Source of the DNA: Psychrobacter sp. I-STPA10 | GTDB taxonomy: Bacteria > Pseudomonadota > Gammaproteobacteria > Pseudomonadales > Moraxellaceae | Assembly: GCF_021012795.1 (NCBI RefSeq) | Contig: NZ_VFYU01000015.1 | Coordinates: 124,001 to 188,000, forward strand | Reading direction: 5' to 3' | Length of the DNA stretch: 64,000 nucleotides | Shown: positions 28,204 to 37,602 of the stretch, piece by piece | How positions within the stretch are numbered: position 1 is the first letter of the stretch | Layout: every line of letters begins with the position of its first letter | Program-made: the position numbers and the translations under genes | Notes under the pieces: model-generated | Seen by the model: only the letters and a program-made list of their open reading frames with translations | Told to the model about the DNA's origin: nothing | Database searches by the model: none

Positions 28204-28738
28204 AGTTTTGTTTTCATTAATGTCATGACTTATTTAAACTTTAATCAAATAAATTTTTATATAAATTCATATAAATAATTTAGTATCAAATATTATGGTT
28301 ATGAACATAGCCAGTTGGTTTTATCCTAAATGATTATAACAAACTTCTATTAGTGTACCTAGCCATTAACCTATGTTAAATGTACTTTATTTTACTATGC
28401 TCAAGATCATTTTATTCTGTATTAGTAATCAATACTATGATTTGTTATGCCCCTACCAGACATTATAAGCATGGTAACTTAAATCATTTGATAGTGAAGT
28501 TTAATGATGCAGAATCAAGTCACAGTTATTATCATTCTTAAGGCTTTATAGATGACTTAAATTTAAATATAGATAAGATAGCAGCTAACTATAAGTACAA
28601 TACAATGTCAAAAACTTTCTTTTTTTCTTGTATTACAGACCTATAAGTTAACTACCTAGAGCAATCTAACATAAAATAGATACAAAAAAACCCACAAACA
28701 ATATGGTGGGTTAATTAAAAAAACACATATTTAGAAAG
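28204..28738. other. intergenic region upstream of rimP
   Basis: This very AT-rich 535 bp stretch holds the terminator of the tRNA-fMet gene near its far end and presumably the promoter of rimP-nusA-infB. No ORF, repeat copy or riboswitch-like structure was recognised. Confidence 0.5.
28684..28712 (-). terminator. rho-independent terminator after tRNA-fMet
   Basis: On the minus strand AACCCAC pairs with GTGGGTT, followed by seven Ts, about 27 bp past the tRNA. It would separate the tRNAs from rimP. Confidence 0.8.
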
Positions 28739-28815
<77 letters not shown>

Positions 28816-29037
28816 TCAATCTAGGTCGGTAATTATAGAGACATTTTTAGAAGTTGTCAACTTATAATTACTTTTTATTTTTTAATGAATGATCAGCTAA
28901 TTACTAATTATTAGAATACAACAATAACTGACTATAATCTACAATTCACCAAAACTATAGATCAATCTTTGTTATCATATAAAACAACAACATTATTAAA
29001 CTAAAACTAGTTTTTTCTAGTCTTAGAATAAAATAAA

Positions 29038-29122
29038 TGGTGCGATTGGAGGGACTTGAACCCTCACGGCTTGCGCCACTACCCCCTCAAGATAGCGTGT
29101 CTACCAATTCCACCACAATCGC
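29038..29122 (-). tRNA. tRNA-Leu (GAG)
   Basis: This 85-nt class II tRNA has an encoded CCA. The anticodon stem-loop CTATC-TTGAGGG-GGTAG places GAG at 34-36. A short variable arm (GGCGCAAGCC) and the T-arm GAGGGTTCAAGTCCCTC are intact. It lies downstream of secG, as leuU does in E. coli. Confidence 0.97.
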
Positions 29123-29217
29123 TTTTTATATTAAAACAGGCGCATATTCTACGCTGATTTGGACACCTATGCAAGTATACACTCTAGGATATATTTCTAT
29201 AAAATATGAAGAGACAG

Positions 29218-29571
29218 CTAAGAAGCAGGTGTCTCTGTCGTTGTTGATGCTGGATCTACTGGTGCAGATTCAGAATCACTTAATTCCGTGTCTGCAATAG
29301 ATAGGGTTTCTACTGGCTGTAATGTATTTTGAGCGATTGCCTGTTTGCGTGCATGTACTGCTAACGTTAAACTGGTGATAAAAAAAGTCACTGCTAATGC
29401 AGCAGTGGCTCGAGTCAAAAAGTTGGCTGAACCTGCAGCACCAAAAACCGTGCCTGATGCACCAGCACCAAAAGATGCCCCTGCATCTGCGCCTTTACCA
29501 TGCTGAATGAGTATCAAACCAATCATGACAATAGCCACAATGATATGGAGGGCTAAAATTACTGTAAACAT
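29218..29571 (-). CDS. secG: protein translocase subunit SecG
   Basis: This 117-residue inner-membrane protein is the small partner of SecYE. Two membrane segments (about 3-22 and 53-72) flank the conserved cytoplasmic loop LIQHGKGADAGASFGAGASGTVFG. A Ser/Thr/Pro-rich, acidic C-terminal tail of about 40 residues follows. It lies 71 bp downstream of tpiA and just upstream of tRNA-Leu, the order known in E. coli relatives. Confidence 0.95.
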   Translation of the reverse strand: MFTVILALHIIVAIVMIGLILIQHGKGADAGASFGAGASGTVFGAAGSANFLTRATAALAVTFFITSLTLAVHARKQAIAQNTLQPVETLSIADTELSDSESAPVDPASTTTETPAS

Positions 29572-29642
29572 GAATCACCTTAAAAAGTTTGCCATAATTA
29601 AACCTAGATTAAACCTAGCTGGCAGTTTATGAGCCAGATAAA

Positions 29643-30434
29643 TTAGTTAGGTTCTGCAAAAGCTTGAGCGATGGCAACAAAACTCTCTGCTGTCAGTGCA
29701 GCACCGCCGACTAAAACACCATCAATTTGTTGACTACTTGCAAATACCTGAGCATTCTCAGGTTTGACACTACCACCATATATAATAGGTGTTGATTTTA
29801 AATAATCACTCATTGTACCAAGTACATCTCTTATTTGAGCATGTATCTGTGTCACCACTTCTACTGTGGGTATCTTACCTGTGCCAATTGCCCATACAGG
29901 CTCATAAGCAATGATAAGTTGTAAGTCTAATTTATCTGTTGGTTTTTCTTGAGCAGCTTGGATAGCTAAAAAATCATAAATTACTTGTAATTGTTTATTA
30001 AGTACTTGTTGTGTTTGTCCTGCATCATACTCTGCTTCAGTTTCACCCACACACAATATTACGCCAAGATGATATTGCTGGCAGTGTTGCAGTTTTTGTA
30101 ATAATAATGCATTAGATTCAGCATAATACTCACGTCGCTCAGAATGACCAAGTATCACCCAGCTAACACCAATGTCTTGTAGTTGTTTGGCAGATACATC
30201 ACCTGTATAAGCTCCTGTATCTGCTGTCATCGCCGTCACATCTTGGGCTGCCATAGTAATATGTGATGTGTGCATTTGTGTAGCAAGGGTCGCTGTATAT
30301 AACGTACTCGGCGCAACCACTATCTGACAATTGCTCAGCTCAGTTGTCTGCTCTTTAATATCATTAGCCAATACTAACGCCTGTTGTAGCGTTGCAGGAT
30401 TTAGCTTCCAGTTTCCAATTACCCAAGCAGACAT
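29643..30434 (-). CDS. tpiA: triose-phosphate isomerase
   Basis: This 263-residue enzyme interconverts dihydroxyacetone phosphate and glyceraldehyde 3-phosphate. The active-site Lys lies in GNWKLNP (about 7-13), the catalytic His in LGHSERREYY (near 99), the catalytic Glu in AYEPVWAIGTGK (near 177), and the phosphate loops include YGGSVKPEN and GVLVGGAAL. I start at ATG 30434, preceded by GAGAAGTGA; a GTG six codons earlier is possible. Confidence 0.96.
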   Translation of the reverse strand: MSAWVIGNWKLNPATLQQALVLANDIKEQTTELSNCQIVVAPSTLYTATLATQMHTSHITMAAQDVTAMTADTGAYTGDVSAKQLQDIGVSWVILGHSERREYYAESNALLLQKLQHCQQYHLGVILCVGETEAEYDAGQTQQVLNKQLQVIYDFLAIQAAQEKPTDKLDLQLIIAYEPVWAIGTGKIPTVEVVTQIHAQIRDVLGTMSDYLKSTPIIYGGSVKPENAQVFASSQQIDGVLVGGAALTAESFVAIAQAFAEPN

Positions 30435-30889
30435 AGCTATTTCACTTCTCACAGATTAATGAATTTTTATGCAAAATTATATAGTCGATACAAGATAATA
30501 CTGGTACGAGGAAGTCGAGCAAAGGTGTACATATAGTACTGCGAGCGAGACTGACAACGTAACAGTTTTGTATTGGTTCGACTATAAATAATAACAACCA
30601 TCATTTTGACTGGTTAATTAACTAAAAATTAGCTTACTCATTTTAACAAATCAGATATTATAGCAAATTTTACTCAGACATATAAACTTTGTAGCTTCGT
30701 TTCACTATGCTAAAGTAATATTTTTTCTACTTGTAACATCAAATCAGCTCATCCTCAAGACACCTCTTTATCATATAAAAAGAGGCAGCACTTGTATAAA
30801 GCAGCAATATGGGGTTAAATACTTTAATTAAAATACAAATAATACATAATACAGATATTTATATATTTAAGTAAGTTTAAGGAGAGAGC
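30435..30889. other. intergenic region between divergent tpiA and pilB
   Basis: The 455 bp hold a Correia-like element at 30480-30586 close to tpiA and about 300 bp of AT-rich DNA before pilB. The short direct repeats in AAATACAAATAATACATAATACAG lie near the pilB start. No ORF was supported. Confidence 0.5.
30480..30586. mobile_element. Correia-like palindromic element, copy B
   Basis: This 107-bp element runs from TATAGTCGA to TCGACTATA. The inner arms ATACAA / TTGTAT also pair. The core keeps ATAGTACTGCGAGCGAG and AACGTAACAG in the same order as the other copies but is more diverged in the left half. It lies about 45 bp upstream of the tpiA start. Confidence 0.75.
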
Positions 30890-32593
30890 ATGTCAGCCCC
30901 AATGAGCTTTGGCGGTTTAGCACATCGATTGGTACAAGATGGACTGATTGCAGAAGATGTCATGCAAAAAGCATTATCAGAATCCCAGCAACAGCAAACC
31001 AGTCTCATATCATATTTAGTAGATAATAAGTTGGCTGCTGCTGATAAATTAGCATGGGCAGTGGCAAAAGAGTTTGGTGACCCCCTCTTTGATATTGATC
31101 AACTGAATAAAGACATTGTACCAATGGATTTGGTGAGTGAAAAAATTATTCGCAAATATAATGCATTACCCATATTTAAACGAGGGCAGCGTCTTTTCGT
31201 TGCCATGAGCGATCCCTCTCGTTTGGATGCCATAGATGCAATACAATTTAATTCTCGTTTATCTGTACAAACGGTTGTCGTAGAAGACAATAAATTAAAA
31301 AAATACATAGAGTCCAAACTCACTAGCTCTATGGATACTTTTAGCGACTTTGATGATGGCGATCTATCAGTTGATGTTGAAAACAGTGATGAGAAAACAG
31401 ATAATGAGGCAGGCTCTACTGGTGAAGAAGCTCCTGTGGTTAAGTTTATCAATAAAATGTTGGTCGATGCCATTCGTATGGGAGCATCAGATTTACATTT
31501 TGAACCCTATGAAAAAACCTACCGTGTACGCTTTCGTATTGATGGGGTCATGCAAAAAATGGCATCTCCCCCCGTGCAACTTGCCAATAAAATTGCCTCA
31601 CGATTAAAAGTAATGTCACAAATGGACATCTCCGAGCGACGTATTCCTCAAGATGGACGTATCAAGTTGAAAGTATCGAAAAATAAAGCCATTGATTTTC
31701 GTGTCAACTCTTTACCTACCTTATTTGGTGAAAAACTGGTATTACGTATCTTAGATCCCTCTTCAGCCATGTTAGGAATCGATGCCTTAGGTTACGAGCC
31801 TGATCAAAAAGAGATGTTTTTAGAGGCGCTGCATAAACCTCAAGGTATGCTACTTATTACAGGCCCCACTGGCTCTGGTAAAACCGTCTCTTTATATACC
31901 GGGTTAAACATTTTAAATACTGAAGAAACCAACATTTCAACCGCTGAAGATCCCGTAGAGATTAATTTAGAAGGCATCAATCAAGTCAATGTCAATCCTA
32001 AAGTAGGTCTCACCTTTGCCAGTGCACTAAAATCTTTTTTACGTCAAGATCCTGATATCGTTATGGTGGGTGAGATTCGAGACTTAGAAACTGCAGAGAT
32101 TGCCATTAAAGCAGCACAAACTGGACATATGGTGTTGTCTACCTTGCATACCAACTCTGCACCAGAGACTTTAACCCGTCTGCGTAATATGGGTGTGGCT
32201 TCTTTTAATATTGCCACTTCTGTCAACTTGGTCATTGCACAGCGTCTAGCCAGACGATTATGTAAAAACTGCAAAAAACCCACAACAGTTCCTAAACCAA
32301 GTTTACTTGAGATGGGCTTTACTGAAGAAGACTTATCTGATCCTGACAACATCATTTATGAACCCGTTGGCTGTGCTGAGTGCCGTGAAGGATATAAAGG
32401 ACGTGTTGGGGTTTATGAGGTGATGAAGATTAACGAGGACATTTCTCGAATTATTATGGAAGATGGTAATGCCATTGCAATTAAAGATGCCGCATTAAAA
32501 AATGGCTTTCGGGATTTGCGCCGCTCAGGTATTTTAAAAGTATTACAAGGATTAACCAGCATTCAAGAGATGTACCGAGTAACTTCTGAATGA
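30890..32593 (+). CDS. pilB: type IV pilus assembly ATPase PilB
   Basis: This 567-residue cytoplasmic hexameric ATPase drives pilus extension. The N-terminal GspE-like domain (about 1-150) is followed by the motor domain, with Walker A GPTGSGKTVSLY (near 325), the Asp box, Walker B IVMVGEIRD (near 390), the His box HMVLSTLHTN, and a zinc-binding tetracysteine (CKNC ... CAEC, near 461-503). A Shine-Dalgarno (AAGGAGAG) precedes the ATG. It leads pilC, pilD and coaE, an order shared with Pseudomonas. Confidence 0.97.
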   Translation: MSAPMSFGGLAHRLVQDGLIAEDVMQKALSESQQQQTSLISYLVDNKLAAADKLAWAVAKEFGDPLFDIDQLNKDIVPMDLVSEKIIRKYNALPIFKRGQRLFVAMSDPSRLDAIDAIQFNSRLSVQTVVVEDNKLKKYIESKLTSSMDTFSDFDDGDLSVDVENSDEKTDNEAGSTGEEAPVVKFINKMLVDAIRMGASDLHFEPYEKTYRVRFRIDGVMQKMASPPVQLANKIASRLKVMSQMDISERRIPQDGRIKLKVSKNKAIDFRVNSLPTLFGEKLVLRILDPSSAMLGIDALGYEPDQKEMFLEALHKPQGMLLITGPTGSGKTVSLYTGLNILNTEETNISTAEDPVEINLEGINQVNVNPKVGLTFASALKSFLRQDPDIVMVGEIRDLETAEIAIKAAQTGHMVLSTLHTNSAPETLTRLRNMGVASFNIATSVNLVIAQRLARRLCKNCKKPTTVPKPSLLEMGFTEEDLSDPDNIIYEPVGCAECREGYKGRVGVYEVMKINEDISRIIMEDGNAIAIKDAALKNGFRDLRRSGILKVLQGLTSIQEMYRVTSE

Positions 32594-32765
32594 ATATCAG
32601 AACAACTTTAAAATATAAAATAAATACTACATATAGGATTATTTACTATATTCGTTTAAAATAAGGATATGTATCTAATAGGTATTCGCATGATATAAAC
32701 CAATATGTGATATGCCAACTAACCTTCAAGAACATAAAAAAAGATAAAAAATAGAGGACAGCAGC

Positions 32766-33989
32766 ATGGCAAAAGCTACCACTGATATGTTATTAGATTT
32801 TGTCTATGATGGTACCAACCGTCGTGGACAAAAAGTAAAGGGGGAAACGACCAGTCGTAGCATGGAGTTAGCCAAGGCACAACTGCGCAAACAAGGCATC
32901 ACTGTACGTGCCATTAAGAAAAAACCCAAACCTCTGTTTACCTCTAAAAAGAAAATTAAAGCACTCGATATCGCCATTTTTGTACGCCAGCTTGCCACCA
33001 TGATGAAAGCAGGCGTGCCTTTAACCCAGTCATTTGAAATTGTTGCTGACTCTTTAGACAATCCTTCGATGAAAGATTTGGTTTTAAAAATTAAAACAGA
33101 AATCGAATCTGGCAGCACCTTTGCGGCAGCTCTACGTAAACATCCTCGTTATTTTGACGATCTATTTTGCTCTTTAGTCGAGTCAGGAGAGCAATCTGGA
33201 GCGTTAGAAACCATGCTTGAACGCGTTGCCACTTATAAAGAAAAAAGTGAATTACTAAAAGCGAAAATTAAAAAAGCACTTAAATATCCGATTGCGGTGA
33301 TTGTGGTTGCCATTATTGTCACCATCATTTTATTGGTTAAAGTTGTGCCAGTATTTGCTGAACTATTTAGCTCTTTTGGCGCTGAACTACCAGCATTTAC
33401 CCAAATGGTAGTAACTATGTCAGAATGGATGCAGTCGTGGTGGTTTGTTCTAATTATAGGCATTGGTGCAGCTATTATTGCTTTTAGTGAAGCCAAAAAA
33501 CGCTCCAAAAAATTTCGTGACTTTTTAGATCGCTTGGTTTTAAAAGCTCCTATCTTTGGTAACATTGCCTATCAAGCGGTGATTGCTCGCTTTGCTCGTA
33601 CACTATCCACCACCTTTGCTGCAGGTGTCCCCCTTATTGATGCCCTAGACTCCACTGCAGGTGCCACCAATAATGTGGTATTTTATAATGCCACCCAGCG
33701 GGTCAAAGAAGATGTGGCCACAGGACAACAGTTACAATTTGCCATGCGCAGCACCAATTTATTTCCTAGTATGGCAATCCAAATGGTGGGTATTGGTGAA
33801 GAAGCGGGTAGTTTAGAAGAAATGCTAGATAAAGTAGCTACTTATTATGAAAATGAAGTGGATAATGCGGTTGATGGACTGACCAGCTTAATGGAGCCCT
33901 TGATCATGGCTGTGCTAGGAGTATTAGTTGGTGGCTTAGTCGTTGCCATGTACTTACCTATCTTCCAATTAGGGCAAGTAGTTGGTTAA
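32766..33989 (+). CDS. pilC: type IV pilus inner-membrane platform protein PilC
   Basis: This 407-residue polytopic protein couples PilB to pilin insertion. It contains two T2SSF repeats. The first starts near 70 (FVRQLATMMKAGVPLTQSFEI), the second near 275 (FARTLSTTFAAGVPLIDAL), each followed by a strongly hydrophobic stretch, with the last at about 375-400. A Shine-Dalgarno (AGAGGA) lies before the ATG. The 172 bp between pilB and pilC contain no gene. Confidence 0.97.
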   Translation: MAKATTDMLLDFVYDGTNRRGQKVKGETTSRSMELAKAQLRKQGITVRAIKKKPKPLFTSKKKIKALDIAIFVRQLATMMKAGVPLTQSFEIVADSLDNPSMKDLVLKIKTEIESGSTFAAALRKHPRYFDDLFCSLVESGEQSGALETMLERVATYKEKSELLKAKIKKALKYPIAVIVVAIIVTIILLVKVVPVFAELFSSFGAELPAFTQMVVTMSEWMQSWWFVLIIGIGAAIIAFSEAKKRSKKFRDFLDRLVLKAPIFGNIAYQAVIARFARTLSTTFAAGVPLIDALDSTAGATNNVVFYNATQRVKEDVATGQQLQFAMRSTNLFPSMAIQMVGIGEEAGSLEEMLDKVATYYENEVDNAVDGLTSLMEPLIMAVLGVLVGGLVVAMYLPIFQLGQVVG

Positions 33990-34001
33990 TAAGGTTTAAT
34001 T

Positions 34002-34898
34002 ATGCAATTTTGGCAGCTACTACAAGATAATACCTCCCTCGCATTAGTCCTATTTGGTGTATTAGGGCTATGTGTGGGCAGTTTTTTAAATGTTGTTATT
34101 CATCGTATCCCCTTAATCATGACATATGAGTGGCGTAGTGGCTCTGTCGATTTATTAACTGAGCAAAAAGACATCGCAGTAAGCCTACTTGAGCCTATCC
34201 AAGCCATCGTTACTCAAGATACGGCCATCAATTTAAGTCACCCTGCTTCACGTTGCCCTCACTGTGGTCATGTTATTCGCTGGTATGAAAATATTCCATT
34301 AATCAGTTGGCTAGTACTAAAAGGTTGCTGTTCAGATTGTCAGCAGCCAATTGGCATACGTTATCCACTGGTTGAGCTAACAACAGCACTGCTAAGTATG
34401 TTGGTCATCTATCAACTTGGAGTTACCTTGCCTGCATTGGCAGCTTTGCTATTTGTGTGGACGCTACTGGCATTGATTGGCATTGATCATGATACCCAAC
34501 TGCTACCAGATCGTCTCACTTTTCCTTTAGCAGGATTAGGACTGGCTGTAAATTCACAAGGCTGGTTTATCAGTCCTACCCAATCTATTTGGGGACTGAT
34601 TATCGGATTTTTATCCTTATGGATAGTGGTCAAGATCTTTTATCTTCTCACCAAAAAACAGGGCATGGGACAAGGCGACTTCAAATTATTAGCCGTACTC
34701 GGTGCATGGCTGGGTCCGATGATGCTACCATTTATCATTCTACTCTCATCTCTTTTAGGCTCAGTAGTGGGTGTGATATTAATGCGTAAACATGGTGAAA
34801 GCCGACCATTTGCCTTTGGCCCTTATATTGCCATTGCAGGCATCGTGGCTTTATTATATGGTCAAGATATCATGTCATGGTATCTTGGGCGGTACTAA
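34002..34898 (+). CDS. pilD: prepilin peptidase / N-methyltransferase
   Basis: This 298-residue inner-membrane aspartyl protease cleaves and N-methylates type IV prepilins. It starts with VGSFLNVVIHRIP near 27. The cytoplasmic loop has the two zinc CxxC pairs (CPHCGH and CSDC), and the active-site Asps lie in IGIDHDTQLLPD and MGQGDFKLL. There are about seven or eight membrane segments. It begins 12 bp after pilC, so the two are cotranscribed. Confidence 0.97.
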   Translation: MQFWQLLQDNTSLALVLFGVLGLCVGSFLNVVIHRIPLIMTYEWRSGSVDLLTEQKDIAVSLLEPIQAIVTQDTAINLSHPASRCPHCGHVIRWYENIPLISWLVLKGCCSDCQQPIGIRYPLVELTTALLSMLVIYQLGVTLPALAALLFVWTLLALIGIDHDTQLLPDRLTFPLAGLGLAVNSQGWFISPTQSIWGLIIGFLSLWIVVKIFYLLTKKQGMGQGDFKLLAVLGAWLGPMMLPFIILLSSLLGSVVGVILMRKHGESRPFAFGPYIAIAGIVALLYGQDIMSWYLGRY

Positions 34899-35089
34899 TC
34901 AACATAGAGAATAAGACTTGTTCTGTTTCGTAAGTAATCCTGACAGTATTAAGTGTAATTTTTTTAAATTTTATTTTAATTTTACCCTGTATAAAAGGTG
35001 ATTATCTCCAAATCTATCACTTATTCCCATTTCCTAGCTAATAATCAATCATAGCCATTAGTTAACAGCCATGAAAGGATTAATATATC

Positions 35090-35785
35090 ATGCCAACTTT
35101 TTCTGACACCACAACTGAGCAAGCCCCACAAGTATTTAATAAGCCACAACAAAAGAGACTGGTGATTGGAGTAACAGGCGGTATTGGAAGTGGTAAATCA
35201 GTAGTAACCAAATGGTTTGAGCAACAAGGCATTGAAGTGGTTGATGCCGATGATATCGCTCATCAAATTATGCAAAAAGGTAGCCCCACACTGGCTAAAT
35301 TGGTGACCAAGTTTGGTAACTGGATACTCACAGAAAAAGGAGAGATGGATAGAAAAGCAGTTAGACAACATGTTTTTACTTATCCTGATGCCCTGATGAC
35401 CTTAGAGAGTATCACCCATCCAGCCATCCGTCTTGAGGCAAAACGGCGATTGGCACAGACAAAATCAACCTATGTCATACTATCTGCACCTTTACTGCTT
35501 GAAGGCGCAGAAGCAGGTCTGGCGAATCTCTGCCATCGTATTTTAGTCATTGATGCACCAGAGTCACTGCAAATTGAACGTGCCAGTAAGCGCGATAAAC
35601 AAACCATAGAAAAAATTAAAGCCATTATGGACAACCAGCTCAGCAGAGAAGACCGCACCAATCAAGCAGACGATATCGTTATCAATGATGGTGATCTAAA
35701 TAATCTCTATGCTCAGCTTCAACCTTTACACAAAAATTATCTAAGTATGGCAAATATGCCTCTTTCTATGTTCGCTCTTTGTTAA
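35090..35785 (+). CDS. coaE: dephospho-CoA kinase
   Basis: This 231-residue kinase carries out the last step of coenzyme A synthesis. The P-loop is GVTGGIGSGKSVV (about 28-40). It is followed by VDADDIAHQIM, the LID-region RASKRDKQT, and the C-terminal IVINDGDLNNLYAQL, all diagnostic. About 20 extra residues precede the fold. A Shine-Dalgarno (AAAGGA) lies before the ATG. It follows pilD after 190 bp, as in Pseudomonas and Acinetobacter. Confidence 0.95.
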   Translation: MPTFSDTTTEQAPQVFNKPQQKRLVIGVTGGIGSGKSVVTKWFEQQGIEVVDADDIAHQIMQKGSPTLAKLVTKFGNWILTEKGEMDRKAVRQHVFTYPDALMTLESITHPAIRLEAKRRLAQTKSTYVILSAPLLLEGAEAGLANLCHRILVIDAPESLQIERASKRDKQTIEKIKAIMDNQLSREDRTNQADDIVINDGDLNNLYAQLQPLHKNYLSMANMPLSMFALC

Positions 35786-35817
35786 GTAGTTAAGTGGTTA
35801 AGTGGTTAAGTGGTTAA
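35783..35817. repeat. octamer tandem repeat at the coaE stop
   Basis: Four tandem units of TAAGTGGT (the first is TAAGTAGT) start exactly with the coaE stop codon. The run adds no coding sequence. Slipped-strand change in copy number would leave coaE intact. Confidence 0.7.
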
Positions 35818-35891
35818 TTTACATTGATGGCATCAATGCGATTGCTGCTTTGTTCATCGCCCAAAATGCTGATCTGATCTGGCCATAATAA

Positions 35892-36061
35892 GAACCTGTA
35901 TTCATAATTCATAATCCAAAATCAGGGGAGTTTTAAACTAAAATTGCGTAATACAAGGCAAATTTTGGGGCGAATAGTCACTCTATTTAACCCAAAATTT
36001 AACACCGTAGTACGTCTATTTTAGGTAAAAAGCCACCATTATGGGTTGTGAATACAGGTTC
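35892..36061. mobile_element. MITE with GAACCTGTATTCA ends, long form
   Basis: This 170-bp element has inverted ends GAACCTGTATTCA and TGAATACAGGTTC and is flanked by the 3-bp direct repeat TAA (35889-35891 and 36062-36064). Its left half and extreme right end align with the 88-bp element at 12777-12864. It stops 10 bp before the rlmB stop codon and may supply that gene's 3' end structure. There is no coding capacity. Confidence 0.8.
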
Positions 36062-36071
36062 TAATTGTGAC

Positions 36072-36851
36072 TTAGGATGGATGGCGTTGTCTGCTAATCT
36101 CATATAATGCCATACCTGTCGCCACGCTAACGTTCAGACTTTGCAAATTGCCATGACTATTGCCGCTCATGGGAATATAAACCAGCTCATCACATTTGTC
36201 TGTGGTCAATCGGCGCATACCATCGCCTTCTGACCCCATAATCAAGGCAACCTTGCCAGTAAAATCACATGCTGGTAATGGTTTTGCAGTAGCTTCTAAT
36301 GCGGTACCAAATACAAAAACACCAGACTTTTTAAGCTGCTCAATACAGCGAGATAAATTTGTCACTGCAATCACAGGAATAATCTCTAGTGCACCAACGG
36401 AGACTTTAGCAACGGTAGCCGTCAAGCTAGCAGAATGATGTTTGGGACAAATAACCGCATCTACACCCATTGCTACTGCGGTACGCAAACATGCACCCAA
36501 ATTATGTGCATCGGTGACTTGATCTAAAATTAAAAACAAACAATCATCTTGCTCACTAATGCTTTCAATCTTACTTTCATCTGCAAAAGCTTTTGGGGTT
36601 GCATGTAACACCACACCTTGGTGTTGCGGGCTATGACATAAGGTAGCCAATTTATCTTTTTGTGCATATTGAATGCTTACTCCCATCTGCTCTGCCATTG
36701 TCTTGATCTGATGAATCTGGCTATCTGCATTGTCTTCTTTACCAGACTCTTGGTAAGACGGTTGTAAAAATAAAGCACGGGCTGCCTCAGGACGCTGCTG
36801 CAATAATGCTGCCACTGCATGAATACCATAAAAATAAGTGGGCTTCGCCAT
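36072..36851 (-). CDS. rlmB: 23S rRNA (guanosine-2248-2'-O)-methyltransferase RlmB
   Basis: This 259-residue SpoU-family methyltransferase modifies G2251 (E. coli numbering) of the peptidyl-transferase loop. It has an N-terminal substrate-binding domain starting FYGIHAVAALLQ and the three SPOUT motifs: DQVTDAHNLGACLRTA (near 118), IMGSEGDGMRRL (near 207), and PMSGNSHGNLQSLNVSVA (near 228). The Ser-rich NSHGNLQSLNVS keeps the AdoMet-binding knot. The gene overlaps nothing and is flanked downstream by a MITE. Confidence 0.95.
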   Translation of the reverse strand: MAKPTYFYGIHAVAALLQQRPEAARALFLQPSYQESGKEDNADSQIHQIKTMAEQMGVSIQYAQKDKLATLCHSPQHQGVVLHATPKAFADESKIESISEQDDCLFLILDQVTDAHNLGACLRTAVAMGVDAVICPKHHSASLTATVAKVSVGALEIIPVIAVTNLSRCIEQLKKSGVFVFGTALEATAKPLPACDFTGKVALIMGSEGDGMRRLTTDKCDELVYIPMSGNSHGNLQSLNVSVATGMALYEISRQRHPS

Positions 36852-36879
36852 ATTAATGATTATCCTTTAAAATCAATTA

Positions 36880-37215
36880 CTATCCTTCAAGATGACAGAT
36901 ATATTGTACTATTTGCTCAGTACGTAGCACAAAATGACTATGACCAGCCACCATAAATGCTTGCCCTGCTCTATGGTAGGTAAAGGTATCCTCACCAGCA
37001 ATTTTGACTTCACATTCACCAGTTAAGATCTCAATACGCTCAGAGGTATGGGTCTCAAATTGGTATTCTGTAATGAGCTCATCACAGGGTAGTATGACCC
37101 CCAACATCTTTTTACTTCCATCACCAAATAATACTGTATGACTGCTACAGCGTCCGTCATAGGAAATATTGGCATTTTTTACCACAGAAACGTGGTCATA
37201 CGTCGTTGATGGCAT
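36880..37215 (-). CDS. ppnP: pyrimidine/purine nucleoside phosphorylase PpnP
   Basis: This 111-residue single-cupin protein, formerly DUF1255, phosphorolyses many nucleosides to base and ribose 1-phosphate. It has SYDGRCSSHTVLFGDGSKK, MLGVILPCDELITEYQFET, ERIEILTGECEVKI and the C-terminal YICHLEG typical of the family; AGQAFMVAGHSHFVL covers the cupin strands. I place the start at 37215, preceded by AAAGGATG; a further upstream start adds 15 unrelated residues. Confidence 0.9.
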   Translation of the reverse strand: MPSTTYDHVSVVKNANISYDGRCSSHTVLFGDGSKKMLGVILPCDELITEYQFETHTSERIEILTGECEVKIAGEDTFTYHRAGQAFMVAGHSHFVLRTEQIVQYICHLEG

Positions 37216-37602
37216 AGTGACATCCTTTAATTCTATAATAATATAAAAGTTAATACCCAAACTGACATCTACGATATCTCATAAACAGATAATTAATATA
37301 GCGGATTAATACAATCTTTGATTACTAAAAACATGAATGTACATACTACAATACGCTGAACAAGTCTGCTAAAGTGAGCTTGTTTTTTTATACAAGCCAT
37401 GCGTCTTGTATAAATGATTAAATTTGTCGTTTGTGGATAAAGCAATGCTAACATAATATTGCTAAATATTTGCTACCGCTTTTTATTTTTTTATCAAAAG
37501 TACAAGATTGTGGTTATCCAGCGACTTAAAGCATTGCTCATATCTGCTATATAGAAAATTTATATCTAAACCTATTATGAATCGTTTAACTGAGAAGAGA
37601 CC
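37216..37602. other. intergenic region between divergent ppnP and recN
   Basis: These 387 bp contain a perfect inverted repeat TATACAAG ... CTTGTATA at 37389-37412, about 190 bp before recN. No canonical LexA box (CTG-N10-CAG) was seen, in line with the absence of LexA from related genera. No ORF was supported. Confidence 0.5.
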
